From NCBI RefSeq assembly GCF_001922575.1, contig NZ_MRCI01000001.1, forward strand, positions 2,232,001-2,296,000: 64,000 nucleotides of DNA, written 5' to 3'. This document shows, one piece after another, positions 9,684 through 20,200 of the stretch (positions within the stretch are counted from its first letter, which is position 1; the number at the start of each line of letters is the position of its first letter). The notes under the pieces are model-generated. The model was not told where the DNA came from. It made no database searches and saw nothing but the letters and a program-made list of their open reading frames with translations. The stretch is from Neptunomonas phycophila (lineage in GTDB: Bacteria > Pseudomonadota > Gammaproteobacteria > Pseudomonadales > Balneatricaceae). Both the position numbers and the translations under genes were made by a program.

Positions 9684-10868
9684 CTACTGCTCAAATTGTT
9701 TGAGTTGAGCTAATAGCGCTTCACCTATCAACTCTCGACGCCACCCACATAGAGCGGGGGGCAACTGATATTCACCTGTAAGCTCCTTACTCCGCACCAG
9801 CGCGTCCAAATCCTTCTTACGCAATAGAATTTCCGGAGCTATACCACGCTTTTGAGCTACCGATCTCGATATTGCTTTGAGCTTTTTTAAGCGACTATTC
9901 CAAATTATAGGTAAAGGCCTATTGATCGGCTCTGCAGGGTTCTTTTCAGCACTGTCTTTCGCATTAGCCAAAATCTCTAAAATAGTATCGCCGTCTTCAC
10001 GGATTATTTTAGACCGCATATCTGGTACTCGTGATAGCTCTAGCGAGTTACGTGGCCAACGCTCTATTAACGTAATCAACGTTTGGTTACGTAATATCCG
10101 GTTACGTGGCACATTACGCTTTCGGCTTTGTTGCTCACGCCAGCTAGTCAAGTCACGCAAGCCAGCTAGCTTATGAGGAGGCAGCCCCCACACTTGGCTA
10201 AAGCGCTGATAATATACGTGCCCTTCTGGATCCTTATCTATTACATTATCCAGTACATCTATCGACTCACTCATCAGCCAGTCTAATGAGCCTTTTTCTA
10301 GCAAAATAGTCGTTAACTGCTGACAAATCGCGGGCAAATATGCAACATCCAAGGCCGCATACACCTCTTGATCACGGCTAAGCGGACGACGTAACCAGTC
10401 CGATGTTGTCTCTCCTTTGCCCAGCTGCACCCCCAAGGCATGCTCAACCAAGCGCAACAACCCCATCGTAAAACCCCAACCCGCAAAAGCAGCTGCCAAT
10501 TGCGTGTCAAAGATAGGGCTAGGTAAAGCACCTAACGTATGATTAAACAGCTCTAAGTCTTCACTGCCTGCATGAATAATTTTGAGCAAATCGGGTTTGT
10601 TAAAGACATTAACCAACGGCTCAAAATCAGTGACTTCTAATGGATCAATCAAGTAGCAACGCTGATCATCCGCGATTTGTATCAAACCGGGAATAGGATA
10701 AAAAGTATCTACACGCTGGAATTCGGTATCGAGTGCAATCATCGGTAACGACAGCCAATGATCGCAATAGGCGGCTAACTCTTCATTGGTTGTTACGTAT
10801 ACAGGATCATGAGCTGCCGCTTCTAATAACGACCAATCATAGGCTTTTTCGTTCATCGGCTCTCTCAT
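9684..10868 (-). CDS. rnd: Ribonuclease D
   Basis: This 394-residue 3'-5' exoribonuclease trims tRNA precursors and other small RNAs. DEDD motifs are visible: [15 protein letters not shown] (Exo I, Asp and Glu near residues 42-44), the [10 protein letters not shown] block (Exo II), and [13 protein letters not shown] (Exo III, Y-type Asp). A first HRDC domain follows at about 225 ([21 protein letters not shown]) and a second, weaker one near the C-terminus. The start ATG overlaps the recR TGA as ATGA, giving coupling with recR; a second in-frame ATG at 10856 is an alternative. Confidence 0.93.
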   Translation of the reverse strand: MREPMNEKAYDWSLLEAAAHDPVYVTTNEELAAYCDHWLSLPMIALDTEFQRVDTFYPIPGLIQIADDQRCYLIDPLEVTDFEPLVNVFNKPDLLKIIHAGSEDLELFNHTLGALPSPIFDTQLAAAFAGWGFTMGLLRLVEHALGVQLGKGETTSDWLRRPLSRDQEVYAALDVAYLPAICQQLTTILLEKGSLDWLMSESIDVLDNVIDKDPEGHVYYQRFSQVWGLPPHKLAGLRDLTSWREQQSRKRNVPRNRILRNQTLITLIERWPRNSLELSRVPDMRSKIIREDGDTILEILANAKDSAEKNPAEPINRPLPIIWNSRLKKLKAISRSVAQKRGIAPEILLRKKDLDALVRSKELTGEYQLPPALCGWRRELIGEALLAQLKQFEQ

Positions 10869-11461
10869 AATAAGCGGCGGCCTGCTAGTGCATGCGCTAA
10901 CGTGCCGCCATCGACATATTCTAACTCGCCGCCCACAGGCACCCCGTGCGCTATACGTGTTACTTTTACATCTGTACCTTTAAGCTGTTGAGCGATGTAA
11001 TGTGCTGTTGCCTCCCCTTCAACAGTAGGGTTAGTCGCTAATATCATTTCTTTAACTTCGCCACTGCGCACACGCGCTAATAGCTCGTCGATCCCCAAAT
11101 CTTCTGGCCCTATGCCATCAATTGGCGATAAATGACCGCCCAACACATAATACAACCCCGAAAAACCACTGGTTTGCTCGATAGCCATAACATCCATTGG
11201 GGATTCTAAGACACATAGCGTTGACTCATCCCGCTGAGAGGACGAGCACAAAGCACATATCTTGGCCTCACTGAGAGTATGACAACGTTCACAATGAGCC
11301 ACGTTTTCAGCAGCCTGTTGCAACGCCTGCGACAACTCCATAGCGGCTTCACGGTCACGCTCTAATAAGTGAAACGCCATACGCTGCGCGGACTTAGGCC
11401 CAACACCCGGCAAGCAGCGTAAAGACGTTACCAACTGCTGAATAAGTGGACTTAATGACAT
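10865..11461 (-). CDS. recR: Recombination mediator protein RecR
   Basis: This 198-residue protein has the full RecR architecture: an N-terminal helix-hairpin-helix ([20 protein letters not shown]), a C4 zinc finger ([16 protein letters not shown], residues 57-72), a TOPRIM domain ([47 protein letters not shown]) and a C-terminal Walker-like segment ([17 protein letters not shown]). It works with RecF and RecO to load RecA on gapped DNA. It follows ybaB by 3 bases and overlaps rnd. Confidence 0.96.
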   Translation of the reverse strand: MSLSPLIQQLVTSLRCLPGVGPKSAQRMAFHLLERDREAAMELSQALQQAAENVAHCERCHTLSEAKICALCSSSQRDESTLCVLESPMDVMAIEQTSGFSGLYYVLGGHLSPIDGIGPEDLGIDELLARVRSGEVKEMILATNPTVEGEATAHYIAQQLKGTDVKVTRIAHGVPVGGELEYVDGGTLAHALAGRRLL

Positions 11462-11464
11462 AAT

Positions 11465-11797
11465 TTAAAAAGGCATATTAAAGCCCGGTGGCATACCCAT
11501 GCCGCCGGTAATTGAAGCCATTTTTTCTTTAGTGTGAGATTCAACTTTACGAACAGCATCGTTGACCGCTGCCGTAATCAAATCTTCTAAAATCTCTTTA
11601 TCTTCTTCCATCAAGCTGTCATCGATAGAGACACGCTTAACATCGTGACGGCCATTCATCTGAACTTTAACAAGCCCCGCACCTGATTCGCCGGTGATTT
11701 CTGCCATAGCGATTTCAGCTTGCGCCTTTTGCAAATCTTCTTGCATTTTTTGGGCTTGCTTCATGATATTGCCCATTCCACCTTTCATCATTTTCAA
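11465..11797 (-). CDS. ybaB: YbaB/EbfC family nucleoid-associated protein
   Basis: This 110-residue protein has the family signature: a Met-rich N-terminal helix ([21 protein letters not shown]), [14 protein letters not shown], the acidic [22 protein letters not shown] segment and a Gly/Met-rich tail ending [13 protein letters not shown]. YbaB proteins form DNA-binding dimers that influence nucleoid organisation and are nearly always encoded between dnaX and recR, as here. Confidence 0.95.
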   Translation of the reverse strand: MKMMKGGMGNIMKQAQKMQEDLQKAQAEIAMAEITGESGAGLVKVQMNGRHDVKRVSIDDSLMEEDKEILEDLITAAVNDAVRKVESHTKEKMASITGGMGMPPGFNMPF

Positions 11798-11836
11798 TCA
11801 CCTTTTCTTGTCTATAGACTGGCTATCATAGGATAT

Positions 11837-13933
11837 TTATAAGCCGTTCGTATCAATCGGAACAATAGAGTCGCGTATCACCACTCCTTGAAACTCTTCT
11901 ACTAACGTTTGAACAACAAGATCTTGCTCAAAGGAGACTATCGCTTCTTCTAAACGCTCAGCCTTTTTCCGCGAAAAATATTGGCTGGGGGTCTCTCTTG
12001 TTTGCGTATTCTTAACAAATTTTACCTCAATAGAGGCATTAAAATAGTCCAAGATAGCATCTTGAATGCGTTCTTTATGAACACCACTAAGTAACGCTTC
12101 TTGGTCGGCTGTGTAATGATAAACCAGCTCAGCACTACCGACCTCTTCTAGCGATAACGTATTGGCCAAACTGGCTGTCATACCTGTCAAGCCTAACTGG
12201 CTTACGACTGAGACCCACAAATCGAGCGAAAATTCGTTGAATGCAATTTTCTTATCTAACGTTGCCGGCGGCATATCGGCTGTTTTGACGATGTGCGCTT
12301 CGGCTGATGAGTCTGGCGTTCCAATCGCGTTAGCAGCAGCGTCCATCATTGGTTGGCGCTGGGGTACAGCCACACTGGGTTGCTGAGAAGCAGCCACTAC
12401 TGGTGCTTTATGCTCCGCAGGGGATACATTCTGCGAGAGTTGCTCACTCGCATTAGAAGGCTTTTTTGATGCGTAGTTCTCATCAGCCTCCTGAGCTGGA
12501 ATATCACTTTCATCATAAAACGGCGGTGCTAAATCGGATGCTGAAGGAGCAGAAGGCTCTACCGGCGCGTTTATTCGTGATGGTACTGCTGTAACTGAAG
12601 GCTGGGAAGCCTCTTGCGGTTTATCTAACGGCTGCTCTTCCCATGGAGGCGTATCTTCAGTACGAGAGTTTGACGTCTCTGATGCTTGCATTGGTTCGAC
12701 AGACTGCGCAGCGATAGGAGCTGATTCAGCTTGAGGCTCGACCGGTGCTGGTTGATCAGTTACCGGAGCTAACCCAGCAGGTGCTTCTTGGCTTTCTGTC
12801 GGTTTACTGTCTGAAGAGGGATTCAATGTTACCGGGCGCGCGGCCGTATCGGCTGGACGGAAAGCCAACATACGCAGCAACACCATTTCAAGACCTTCCC
12901 GTGCATCCGGCACATACGGTAAGTCTTTACGCCCCATCAATGCAATTTGATAAAACAGCTGCACATCTTCAGCGGTTAACTGGCCCGCTAATGTCGTGAC
13001 CTGTTGTTGGTCTCCCATACTATTATCAACCGCTTCGGGGAGCGTTTGCGCGACAGCTACACGGTGCAGCAAGCTGATCATATCACCGAGGACAGTCATA
13101 TAATCCGGAGAAAAACGAGACAACTCCGCTACCGAACTTAAAAGCAGCTTAGCATCATGCGCTACAAGCGCATCCAGCATACGGTACACCAAACGCTGAT
13201 CAATCGTTCCGAGCATAGCTCGCACGTCGTTTTCGTTAACGCTTCCGGCACCGAACGCAATTGCTTGATCTGTCAAACTCAAAGCATCACGCATAGAGCC
13301 ATCAGCCGAGCGCGCCAGTAACCATAATGCTGGATCTTCAAACGCAATTTGCTCTTCACCCAGAACAAACTGCAGATGGTGAACGATACGCTCAGGGATC
13401 AAGTTTTTAAGGTTGAACTGCAAGCAGCGCGACAAAATGGTTACTGGCAGTTTTTGTGGGTCGGTAGTGGCTAATAAAAACTTTACGTGTGGAGGCGGCT
13501 CTTCTAGTGTTTTTAACAGCGCATTGAAAGAGTGGCTGGATAACATATGTACTTCGTCTATGAGGTACACTTTAAAGCGCCCATGTGTCGGCGCATATTG
13601 AACGTTTTCGAGCAGCTCTCGGGTATCTTCTACTTTGGTTCGCGAAGCGGCATCAACTTCAATTAAATCAACAAAACGACCTTCGGCAATTTCACGACAT
13701 GCACTACAGACGCCGCAAGGCTCAGAAGATACACCGGTCTCGCAGTTTAAAGACTTTGCAAATAGACGCGCTATTGATGTTTTACCTACACCACGCGTCC
13801 CTGTAAAGAGGTATGCATGATGCAACCGATCTTCATCCAACGCATTAACTAACGCCTTGAGAACATGTTCCTGCCCTACCATCTCGGTAAAACGTTTTGG
13901 ACGCCATTTTCTTGCGAGTACCTGGTAACTCAT
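11837..13933 (-). CDS. dnaX: DNA polymerase III subunits tau and gamma
   Basis: The tau product is 698 residues from the ATG at 13933 (MSYQVLARKWRPKRF); an upstream in-frame start adds six residues that are not typical. The AAA+ clamp-loader core has Walker A (GTRGVGKT), a four-Cys zinc module (CETGV...CGVCSAC), Walker B (YLIDEVHM) and SRC (LSRCLQF). From about residue 370 to 560 a Pro/Ala/Glu/Ser-rich linker precedes the tau C-terminal domain that binds DnaE and DnaB. A -1 frameshift signal at codons 489-491 should produce a shorter gamma subunit (see the separate entry). It heads the dnaX-ybaB-recR-rnd group. Confidence 0.96.
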   Translation of the reverse strand: MSYQVLARKWRPKRFTEMVGQEHVLKALVNALDEDRLHHAYLFTGTRGVGKTSIARLFAKSLNCETGVSSEPCGVCSACREIAEGRFVDLIEVDAASRTKVEDTRELLENVQYAPTHGRFKVYLIDEVHMLSSHSFNALLKTLEEPPPHVKFLLATTDPQKLPVTILSRCLQFNLKNLIPERIVHHLQFVLGEEQIAFEDPALWLLARSADGSMRDALSLTDQAIAFGAGSVNENDVRAMLGTIDQRLVYRMLDALVAHDAKLLLSSVAELSRFSPDYMTVLGDMISLLHRVAVAQTLPEAVDNSMGDQQQVTTLAGQLTAEDVQLFYQIALMGRKDLPYVPDAREGLEMVLLRMLAFRPADTAARPVTLNPSSDSKPTESQEAPAGLAPVTDQPAPVEPQAESAPIAAQSVEPMQASETSNSRTEDTPPWEEQPLDKPQEASQPSVTAVPSRINAPVEPSAPSASDLAPPFYDESDIPAQEADENYASKKPSNASEQLSQNVSPAEHKAPVVAASQQPSVAVPQRQPMMDAAANAIGTPDSSAEAHIVKTADMPPATLDKKIAFNEFSLDLWVSVVSQLGLTGMTASLANTLSLEEVGSAELVYHYTADQEALLSGVHKERIQDAILDYFNASIEVKFVKNTQTRETPSQYFSRKKAERLEEAIVSFEQDLVVQTLVEEFQGVVIRDSIVPIDTNGL
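12432..12467 (-). promoter_or_regulatory. Programmed -1 ribosomal frameshift signal in dnaX
   Basis: On the minus strand the heptamer A AAA AAG (12467-12461) is phased exactly as X XXY YYZ: zero frame TCA AAA AAG encodes Ser489-Lys490-Lys491. After -1 slippage the ribosome reads GCC TTC TAA, so gamma would end Lys-Lys-Ala-Phe at 493 residues. Eight bases downstream TGCGAG and CTCGCA (12452-12447 with 12437-12432) form a stem. AGGAGG lies about 19 bases upstream as a possible stimulatory anti-SD pairing. The heptamer is identical to that of E. coli dnaX. Confidence 0.85.
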
Positions 13934-14046
13934 AAACCGCTCATACCACACTAAAAATCAAACGCTAATGCTACCGATAACTGCTCTATATAGCTACCCA
14001 AAACAAGCGCGGCACTTGCGACCAACTCCCCTAATGGAGGGCTTAA

Positions 14047-14571
14047 TTAATACTGCTGTGCCTGATCTTTTATCGTGGCATAAATCTGCGCTGAGCCATC
14101 CTTCATTAAGAGCAAAACGGGATACGGCGTAAATGTATTCGCCATTTCCATTCCGGGGCTTCCGGCAGGCATACCTGGCACCGACAACCCCAAAGCATTC
14201 GCGGGTGGGTTAGCTAAAAACTGAGAAATCAACTTGGCGGGTACATGGCCTTCGAAGACAAACCCCTGAGCATCAACAGCCGTATGGCACGAACGATACT
14301 TAGCGTCGATACCTAACTGGGACTTAGTATCAGCTAGGCTACTAGGGTGGTGTATTTGGGTTGAAAAATGACGTTCTTCGACGTGTGTAATCCATTCGGC
14401 ACAGCAGCCACACGTTGGGCTCTTATAGACACTTAGAGCTACGGGTATCGTACCCACTTGATGGGTTGATTCAGGATTACCGAGGTTTTTGTCCTCTTGA
14501 GCATAAACACTCAATGTTAACAAAGTACAGGCGGTAACAAAGCACTTTAATGCACGCTCCAATTTTCGCAT
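14047..14571 (-). CDS. DUF411 domain-containing exported protein
   Basis: This 174-residue protein has a signal peptide (residues 1-25, ending VYA-QE) and the DUF411 signature: YKSPTCGCCAEWITHVE near residue 50 with a CGCC metal or redox site, YRSCHTAVDAQGFVFEGHVPA with a third conserved Cys and His, and GLSVPGMPAGSPGME. DUF411 proteins are periplasmic and commonly found beside copper resistance genes, so copper handling is likely, but no other copper gene is adjacent. It appears to be a single gene. Confidence 0.85.
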   Translation of the reverse strand: MRKLERALKCFVTACTLLTLSVYAQEDKNLGNPESTHQVGTIPVALSVYKSPTCGCCAEWITHVEERHFSTQIHHPSSLADTKSQLGIDAKYRSCHTAVDAQGFVFEGHVPAKLISQFLANPPANALGLSVPGMPAGSPGMEMANTFTPYPVLLLMKDGSAQIYATIKDQAQQY

Positions 14572-14707
14572 AATCTATCCTAACTCATTAATGAACTATA
14601 CAGTGTTATAGCAAGCGCATTCGTTTTTAGCATCCACGTTGCGCCTTCATCTTTACTATATTACCCGTATAAACAATCCTAAGCCTCACCTTACAAGGGT
14701 CACTTTT

Positions 14708-15208
14708 ATGGCTATCAACATCCGCCGCGCAGTTATCGATGATTTAGCTGATATTGTTAACATTTACAATCAAACTATTCCAAGTCGCCTAGCAACAGCC
14801 GATACACACATTGTGAGTGTCGAAAGCCGCCATAACTGGTTTACAGCTCACCACGAAAAGCGCCCATTGCTAGTCGCTGAAATCGACAATCAAATTGCTG
14901 GCTGGGCCAGTCTAAACGATTTTTACGGCCGCCCTGCATATTATGCCACTGTTGAACTCAGCATATACATCGACTCTGCCTACCAAGGCCAAGGGCTAGG
15001 CAAGCAATTAGTAGCATACTGCATTGACCTAGCACCCACACTGAACATTTCGAACCTGCTCGGTTTTGTCTTTTCTCACAATCGCGCTAGCATTTCACTA
15101 TTAGAGAATCATGGTTTTACGCAGTGGGGGCATCTTCCTGGAATAGCCGAAATGGATAACAACAAATACAGCCTCGATATCTGGGGGCTGAAGCTAGCGC
15201 AGAACTAA
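14708..15208 (+). CDS. GNAT family N-acetyltransferase (phosphinothricin/methionine sulfoximine type)
   Basis: This 166-residue cytosolic enzyme transfers an acetyl group from acetyl-CoA to an amine. IRRAVIDDLADIVNIYN at the N-terminus, GWASLNDFYGRPAYYATVELSIYID, and the coenzyme A-binding loop YQGQGLGKQL (about residues 95-104) mark the Pat/YncA-like subgroup. The start at 14708 with AAGGGT upstream was chosen over an in-frame ATG 69 bases earlier, because family members start near RRA. The substrate could be L-methionine sulfoximine, phosphinothricin or another amino-acid analogue. Confidence 0.85.
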   Translation: MAINIRRAVIDDLADIVNIYNQTIPSRLATADTHIVSVESRHNWFTAHHEKRPLLVAEIDNQIAGWASLNDFYGRPAYYATVELSIYIDSAYQGQGLGKQLVAYCIDLAPTLNISNLLGFVFSHNRASISLLENHGFTQWGHLPGIAEMDNNKYSLDIWGLKLAQN

Positions 15209-15251
15209 ACCCGCGATTAAACCTATAAATTGGCGCCAGTTAACTATATAT

Positions 15252-15268
15252 TGCTTAATAATTAAGCA
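15252..15268. repeat. 17-bp AT-rich perfect palindrome
   Basis: TGCTTAATAATTAAGCA is perfectly symmetrical around 15260. It lies about 110 bp before the REC-GGDEF-EAL gene in a gene-free stretch and may be an operator. There is no T-run to suggest a terminator. Confidence 0.4.
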
Positions 15269-15375
15269 TATAACGGTACGCCTTCCTTGGCTTTAGGAAC
15301 ACAAGCCTACTCTTTGCAAACCATAAAAAAGAGAACGTACTTTCGCACTATTTTTCGACTTTAGGAGCGGCACGG

Positions 15376-17202
15376 ATGTCTTTAAAAGTTCTAGTCGTCG
15401 ACGATACACCCGACAACATAGATATATTACGACGGGTCGTCTCATCACTAGACTGTACAGTTCTAGTCGCCACGTCAGGCGAACGCGCGCTATCACTCAT
15501 CAATAAGAACCCGCCGGATTTAGTGTTGCTGGACGTTATGATGCCTGGTATTGATGGCTTTGAGGTTTGTACGCAATTAAGGCAAAATCCAAAGACAGCG
15601 GACCTACCCATAATTTTCGTTACCGGACGCCAAGATGATATTAGTTTAGGCTTTAGCGTCGGTGGAAATGACTACATTACTAAACCAATCAACACCGATG
15701 AAGTGGTCGCACGTGTTAAGCATCAACTCGAGCGTCTGTCGCTGTTACGCGAGATGCAAGCACTAAACAACGAACTTGAGCAGAAAGTGCGAGATCGGAC
15801 AGCAAAACTAGCGGTCGCTAATCAGCAGCTACGTGAAGAAATTAACGAACGGCGATATATGCAGGATAGGTTGAGATACCTAGCAGAGCACGACTTCGTA
15901 ACGCGGCTTTATAACCGCAACGCCTTGGACGCACACATTGCAGATACCATTGAAGCGTTTCAGCTCCGTAGCCAACCGGCTAATTTTTTACAGATTGACC
16001 TTGATCGGTTTCGCTTAATTAATGAAAGCTGCGGATGTATTGCTGGTGATGAGCTACTTAAAGAATGTGGAGAACTCATAGCTAACTGTCTAACGAAGGA
16101 CGACTTTTTTGCTCGTATAGGTGGTGACCGTTTTGCCATAGTCAGTAATAGACAGAGCAACCAAGCAGCACAGTCGTTAGCGCATCTTATTTACCAACAG
16201 TTTTCGGAGTTTTCATTTGAATGGGATGAGCGCTCTTTTAACGTAGGCGTTAGCATTGCAATTGTGCCCTTCAATTTAGACATTTACAGCTTCGACCAGC
16301 TATTAATTATGGCAGATGAAGTCATGTATTTAGCGAAAAAGGAAGGCGGAAAAGCAATATCCACCTATAATGAGAACACACCTTTAGCTGTCGTAAACCG
16401 CACTCGTATCAACTGGGCGCTACGCTTAGTCGATGCGCTAAAGTTTGATCACTTTCGTATCTTTGTCCAAAAAATAAATTCGCTTAAAGACAACCCTCTT
16501 GGTCTACATGAGCCCATAAAAATGGAAGCGCTAGTTCGCTTATATGATGCAAGTAACGACCAAATACTCACACCCGATCAATTTATGCCCTCAGCTGAGC
16601 GCTTCCATCTTACCCCGAGTATTGATCGGTGGATGATAGAACATGTTTGTCTTTTTTTGCACGATCATCCAAGCTTACATCAACAAATATCATCAATTTC
16701 GATCAATTTATCAGCACTAACTCTAGGCGAACCCGACTTATGTCAATACATCGCCAGCGTACTTAAAAAGTATCAACTGCCAGCCAAGCTTCTCGTCTTT
16801 GAAATCACTGAAACCGAGCGCTTTGTCAATATAGAAAGTGCTGCCAACATGCTGTTAGACATCAGTCATTTAGGTTGCCAGATCTCTATTGATGACTTTG
16901 GTAGCGGCTACGCTTCATTCAACTATTTACGAGAATTGCCGTTCGACCAAATAAAAATAGACGGCGTCTTTATCCGTGATATGGAACACATTGAGGCTAA
17001 CTACGAAATGGTTCGCTCCATTGTTGATATTGCTGCCAAGCTCAACAAACCGGTGGTGGCTGAATTCGTTGAGCGCGAATCCATTGCCACACTCCTTAAA
17101 AGCATTGGCGTACACTGGGGGCAAGGCTACCACTTCCATCGCCCCGAACTGCTGACACCGGCCTGTATCGAACGCTTATCTCAAATAAAGGAAGTGGTGT
17201 GA
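15376..17202 (+). CDS. Response regulator with degenerate GGDEF and EAL domains
   Basis: This 608-residue cytosolic protein has a REC domain (1-120, phospho-acceptor Asp53, Lys103), a coiled coil (125-165), a GGDEF domain (about 170-330) and an EAL domain (about 345-605). The GGDEF motif reads GGDRF at 249-253, so cyclase activity is doubtful. The EAL domain keeps E384-A385-L386, N444, E476, DDFG with Asp506-507, Lys527, Glu563 and QGY, so it should hydrolyse cyclic di-GMP. AGGAG lies 8 bases upstream of the ATG. The stop overlaps the start of the hybrid kinase gene, which is its probable partner. Confidence 0.9.
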   Translation: MSLKVLVVDDTPDNIDILRRVVSSLDCTVLVATSGERALSLINKNPPDLVLLDVMMPGIDGFEVCTQLRQNPKTADLPIIFVTGRQDDISLGFSVGGNDYITKPINTDEVVARVKHQLERLSLLREMQALNNELEQKVRDRTAKLAVANQQLREEINERRYMQDRLRYLAEHDFVTRLYNRNALDAHIADTIEAFQLRSQPANFLQIDLDRFRLINESCGCIAGDELLKECGELIANCLTKDDFFARIGGDRFAIVSNRQSNQAAQSLAHLIYQQFSEFSFEWDERSFNVGVSIAIVPFNLDIYSFDQLLIMADEVMYLAKKEGGKAISTYNENTPLAVVNRTRINWALRLVDALKFDHFRIFVQKINSLKDNPLGLHEPIKMEALVRLYDASNDQILTPDQFMPSAERFHLTPSIDRWMIEHVCLFLHDHPSLHQQISSISINLSALTLGEPDLCQYIASVLKKYQLPAKLLVFEITETERFVNIESAANMLLDISHLGCQISIDDFGSGYASFNYLRELPFDQIKIDGVFIRDMEHIEANYEMVRSIVDIAAKLNKPVVAEFVERESIATLLKSIGVHWGQGYHFHRPELLTPACIERLSQIKEVV

Positions 17203-20200
17203 TCAGAAAGACTTCACAGCTCATACTGACCGCCTGCATATTACTACTATTTAGTAACCCGTCGCTCATTGCGCAAGTGAGAGTCACACCACTTACCTTA
17301 TCCGCCGATGAAGCAGCCTGGCTTGCTGATCATCCTGAAATAACCTTCACGGGTGACCCTAACTGGCTGCCTTTTGAGGCTTTTGACACAAACGGCACCT
17401 ACATAGGCTTAGTTGCCAATTACTTAGCAACAATAGAAAAGCAGCTTGGCATCCATTTCGTAATAAAACAGAACACCAGCTGGCAACAAGCGATAGAAAT
17501 GGCAGAACAAGGCCAGGTTGATGTCATTTCAGATGTGCTCGCTAACGAAACGGTCAGCCGAACGCACTCTTTTACTGCCCCTTACATAACCAGCCCGTTG
17601 GTTGTCCTCTCTCGCGAAGTAGGCACCCCCATCAGGGATCTAAATGAGCTAGGCGACGCCCCCATCGGTATTGTCAAAGAATATGGATACGTTTGGGATT
17701 TATGGGAGGCTTACCCTCAAGCCAATATGATCGATGTGGACACCATACAAGACGGTCTCGAAAAGCTGAATACCCAGCAAATAGACTACCTGGTGATCTC
17801 GCAGACGGTTGGTCAATTTCACATTGCGAAAGCCAATAACTCAGCTCATTTGCATTTACGAGGCCAGCTTCCTATCAATATTGAATTAGGTTTAGCTGTC
17901 AGAAAAGACTGGCCAGAACTCGTTAGTATTCTCAACAAAGCCATTGCTTCGCTATCACCCGAGCAACGATATCAAATTGCTGAATCTTGGTACCTTCAGA
18001 ACAGCGACTACTTTCAAGACAACCGAGATTTATGGCGCCTAATAGGCTTATCGGTTTCCGTCGTTGTCGTGTTATTTATATGGATCATCATGGCTAGGCG
18101 TCAGCAAAAACGGCTTGAACGCCGAGAGCAACGTTATGCACAAGCGCTAGCCGCTATTAATGCCGGAGAATGGGAACTCAATAAACACACCTTAAAATTA
18201 TACTTATCCCCCGCCTTCCTCGAAAACGTAGGTATCACGGGGCAATCGGCTACGCATCATTTAAATGATCTCTACAACTGGATTGAACCCGAAGACCAAC
18301 CTCACGTTATTGAAGCCTTTACGTCACTGCTAGAAGCTCCTGACTTTGGGCCAATCGAGGTATTTAGCGACGCACTACCCACTGATATCAACTTGCTCGA
18401 TATCCAGTGCAGACTCAAAAACCCGTTATCCGATACCACGCCTATTTGGATTTCGATTAAAGGCCGAGGTATTCAAAAAGGCTCGATCACTAGCCAACGT
18501 AAGCTGGCAGGTACAATTGAAGACATCACAGAGCTCAGACGCTCATCTACGGAGCTGAAACAAAAAGATCAACTGCTCGCCTCCCTGCTAGATACCATGC
18601 CAGATTTAGTCTCGCTTAAAGGGTTGGATCGAAAATATGTATTCACTAACAACGCTTTTCAGAACTTTTTCTGTCCAAGTGAAAGCCTTATTGGGTATAG
18701 CGACCAAGGCCTATTAAACCCAGAGCTGAGTGAAGCGATAGCAGACATTGAGCAACAAGTAATAGCAACGACAGAGAAGAAAGCGTATTCAACTTGGGCG
18801 ACCGACTCATATGGCAACCCGTCCTATTTTGAAATAATAAAAACGCCCGTCTTTGATGAGAACGGTGATGTATCCGGCATACTCTCCGTTTCCCGTAACA
18901 GCACCGAGCGTTATCAACTGACTCAAGAACTTGAGCAGTTTAAACTCTTTGCAGAGTATTCCGAACAGGGCATGGGAATGGCACACTTTGATACAACTAT
19001 GTGTTATCTAAACCCTACCCTTTGTCGCTGGCTCTTAGGTAATGACGAAGCCGAGTACTTGAATCGGTCTTTTTATGATTTTTATCCTGTTGAGTACCAC
19101 ACCCAAATAGCCGAAGAAATTTTGCCAGCTGTACTCAATCACGGGCTATGGCGAGGCGAGCTTGAGCTCTTAACGCCGGATGGCAAAACCATACCGACAC
19201 TCGAAACTTTCTTTTTAGTTTTAGGCCCAGATAACGAACCTTTATACATTGGGGATGTGATCATCGACATCTCGGCTGAAAAAGAAACTCAGCTGGCTCT
19301 AGAACACGCAAAACAAGAAGCTGACCGAGCTAACGCCAGTAAATCAACCTTTTTAACCAACATGAGTCACGAAATAAGGACACCGCTCAATGCTGTGCTG
19401 GGTTATTCTCAGTTGCTCATGAAGGAACCAGACCTTAACAGCGAATGCAAAGAGCAAGTGCGGCGTATTAATAATGCGGGGCAACGGTTGCTGAGTTTGA
19501 TCAACGATGTGTTAGATCTATCAAAAATTGAAGCCGGTAAATTCACGCTAAACCAAGACTCTATTAACTTAACCGATGAACTGACTGAGCTTATAACGCT
19601 TCATAAAGAAAAAGCGGATGCTAAACACCTATCCTTAATCGCTGACATAAACATAGATAAAAACGACTGGGTCACCACAGACAAAACTAAATTTGGGCAA
19701 GTCATTATCAACCTCATCAACAACGCCATCAAATTTACACAACAAGGTGAAGTGCGTGTCGAAGCTCATCGCACTAAACACGAAGTCAGTATTTGTATCA
19801 GCGATACTGGCGCGGGCATATCATCACAAGAACTCAACCAGTTATTTCAGCCTTTTGTGCAAGGACGCTCGGGTAACCAAAACGGCGGGACTGGCCTAGG
19901 GCTTGTACTCTCACGCCATATCGTTGAAGCGCTTGGCGGCACGTTGACTATGGAGAGTGTCCTTCACCAAGGTACTCAAGTACACATCAATTTACCCTTG
20001 CCTAAGCAGCCATTAACGCCAGTTGATAAAAGCCTTGTTAGCTTTGAGCAGGGCTTGATACTGCCCCCTGATCAACAATTTACAGCGCTCATCGTTGAAG
20101 ATGACGCTATGAGCCGCGACATACTCAAACAATTTCTGCTGGATACCGGCTTTAACATTATCCTAGCAGAAGACGGCCTAGAAGGGCTCAGCAAAGCCTG

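Noticed and set aside
15376-17202. REC-GGDEF-EAL protein as an active diguanylate cyclase
   Set aside because: GGDRF lacks the Glu needed for metal binding and catalysis, whereas the EAL residues are complete.
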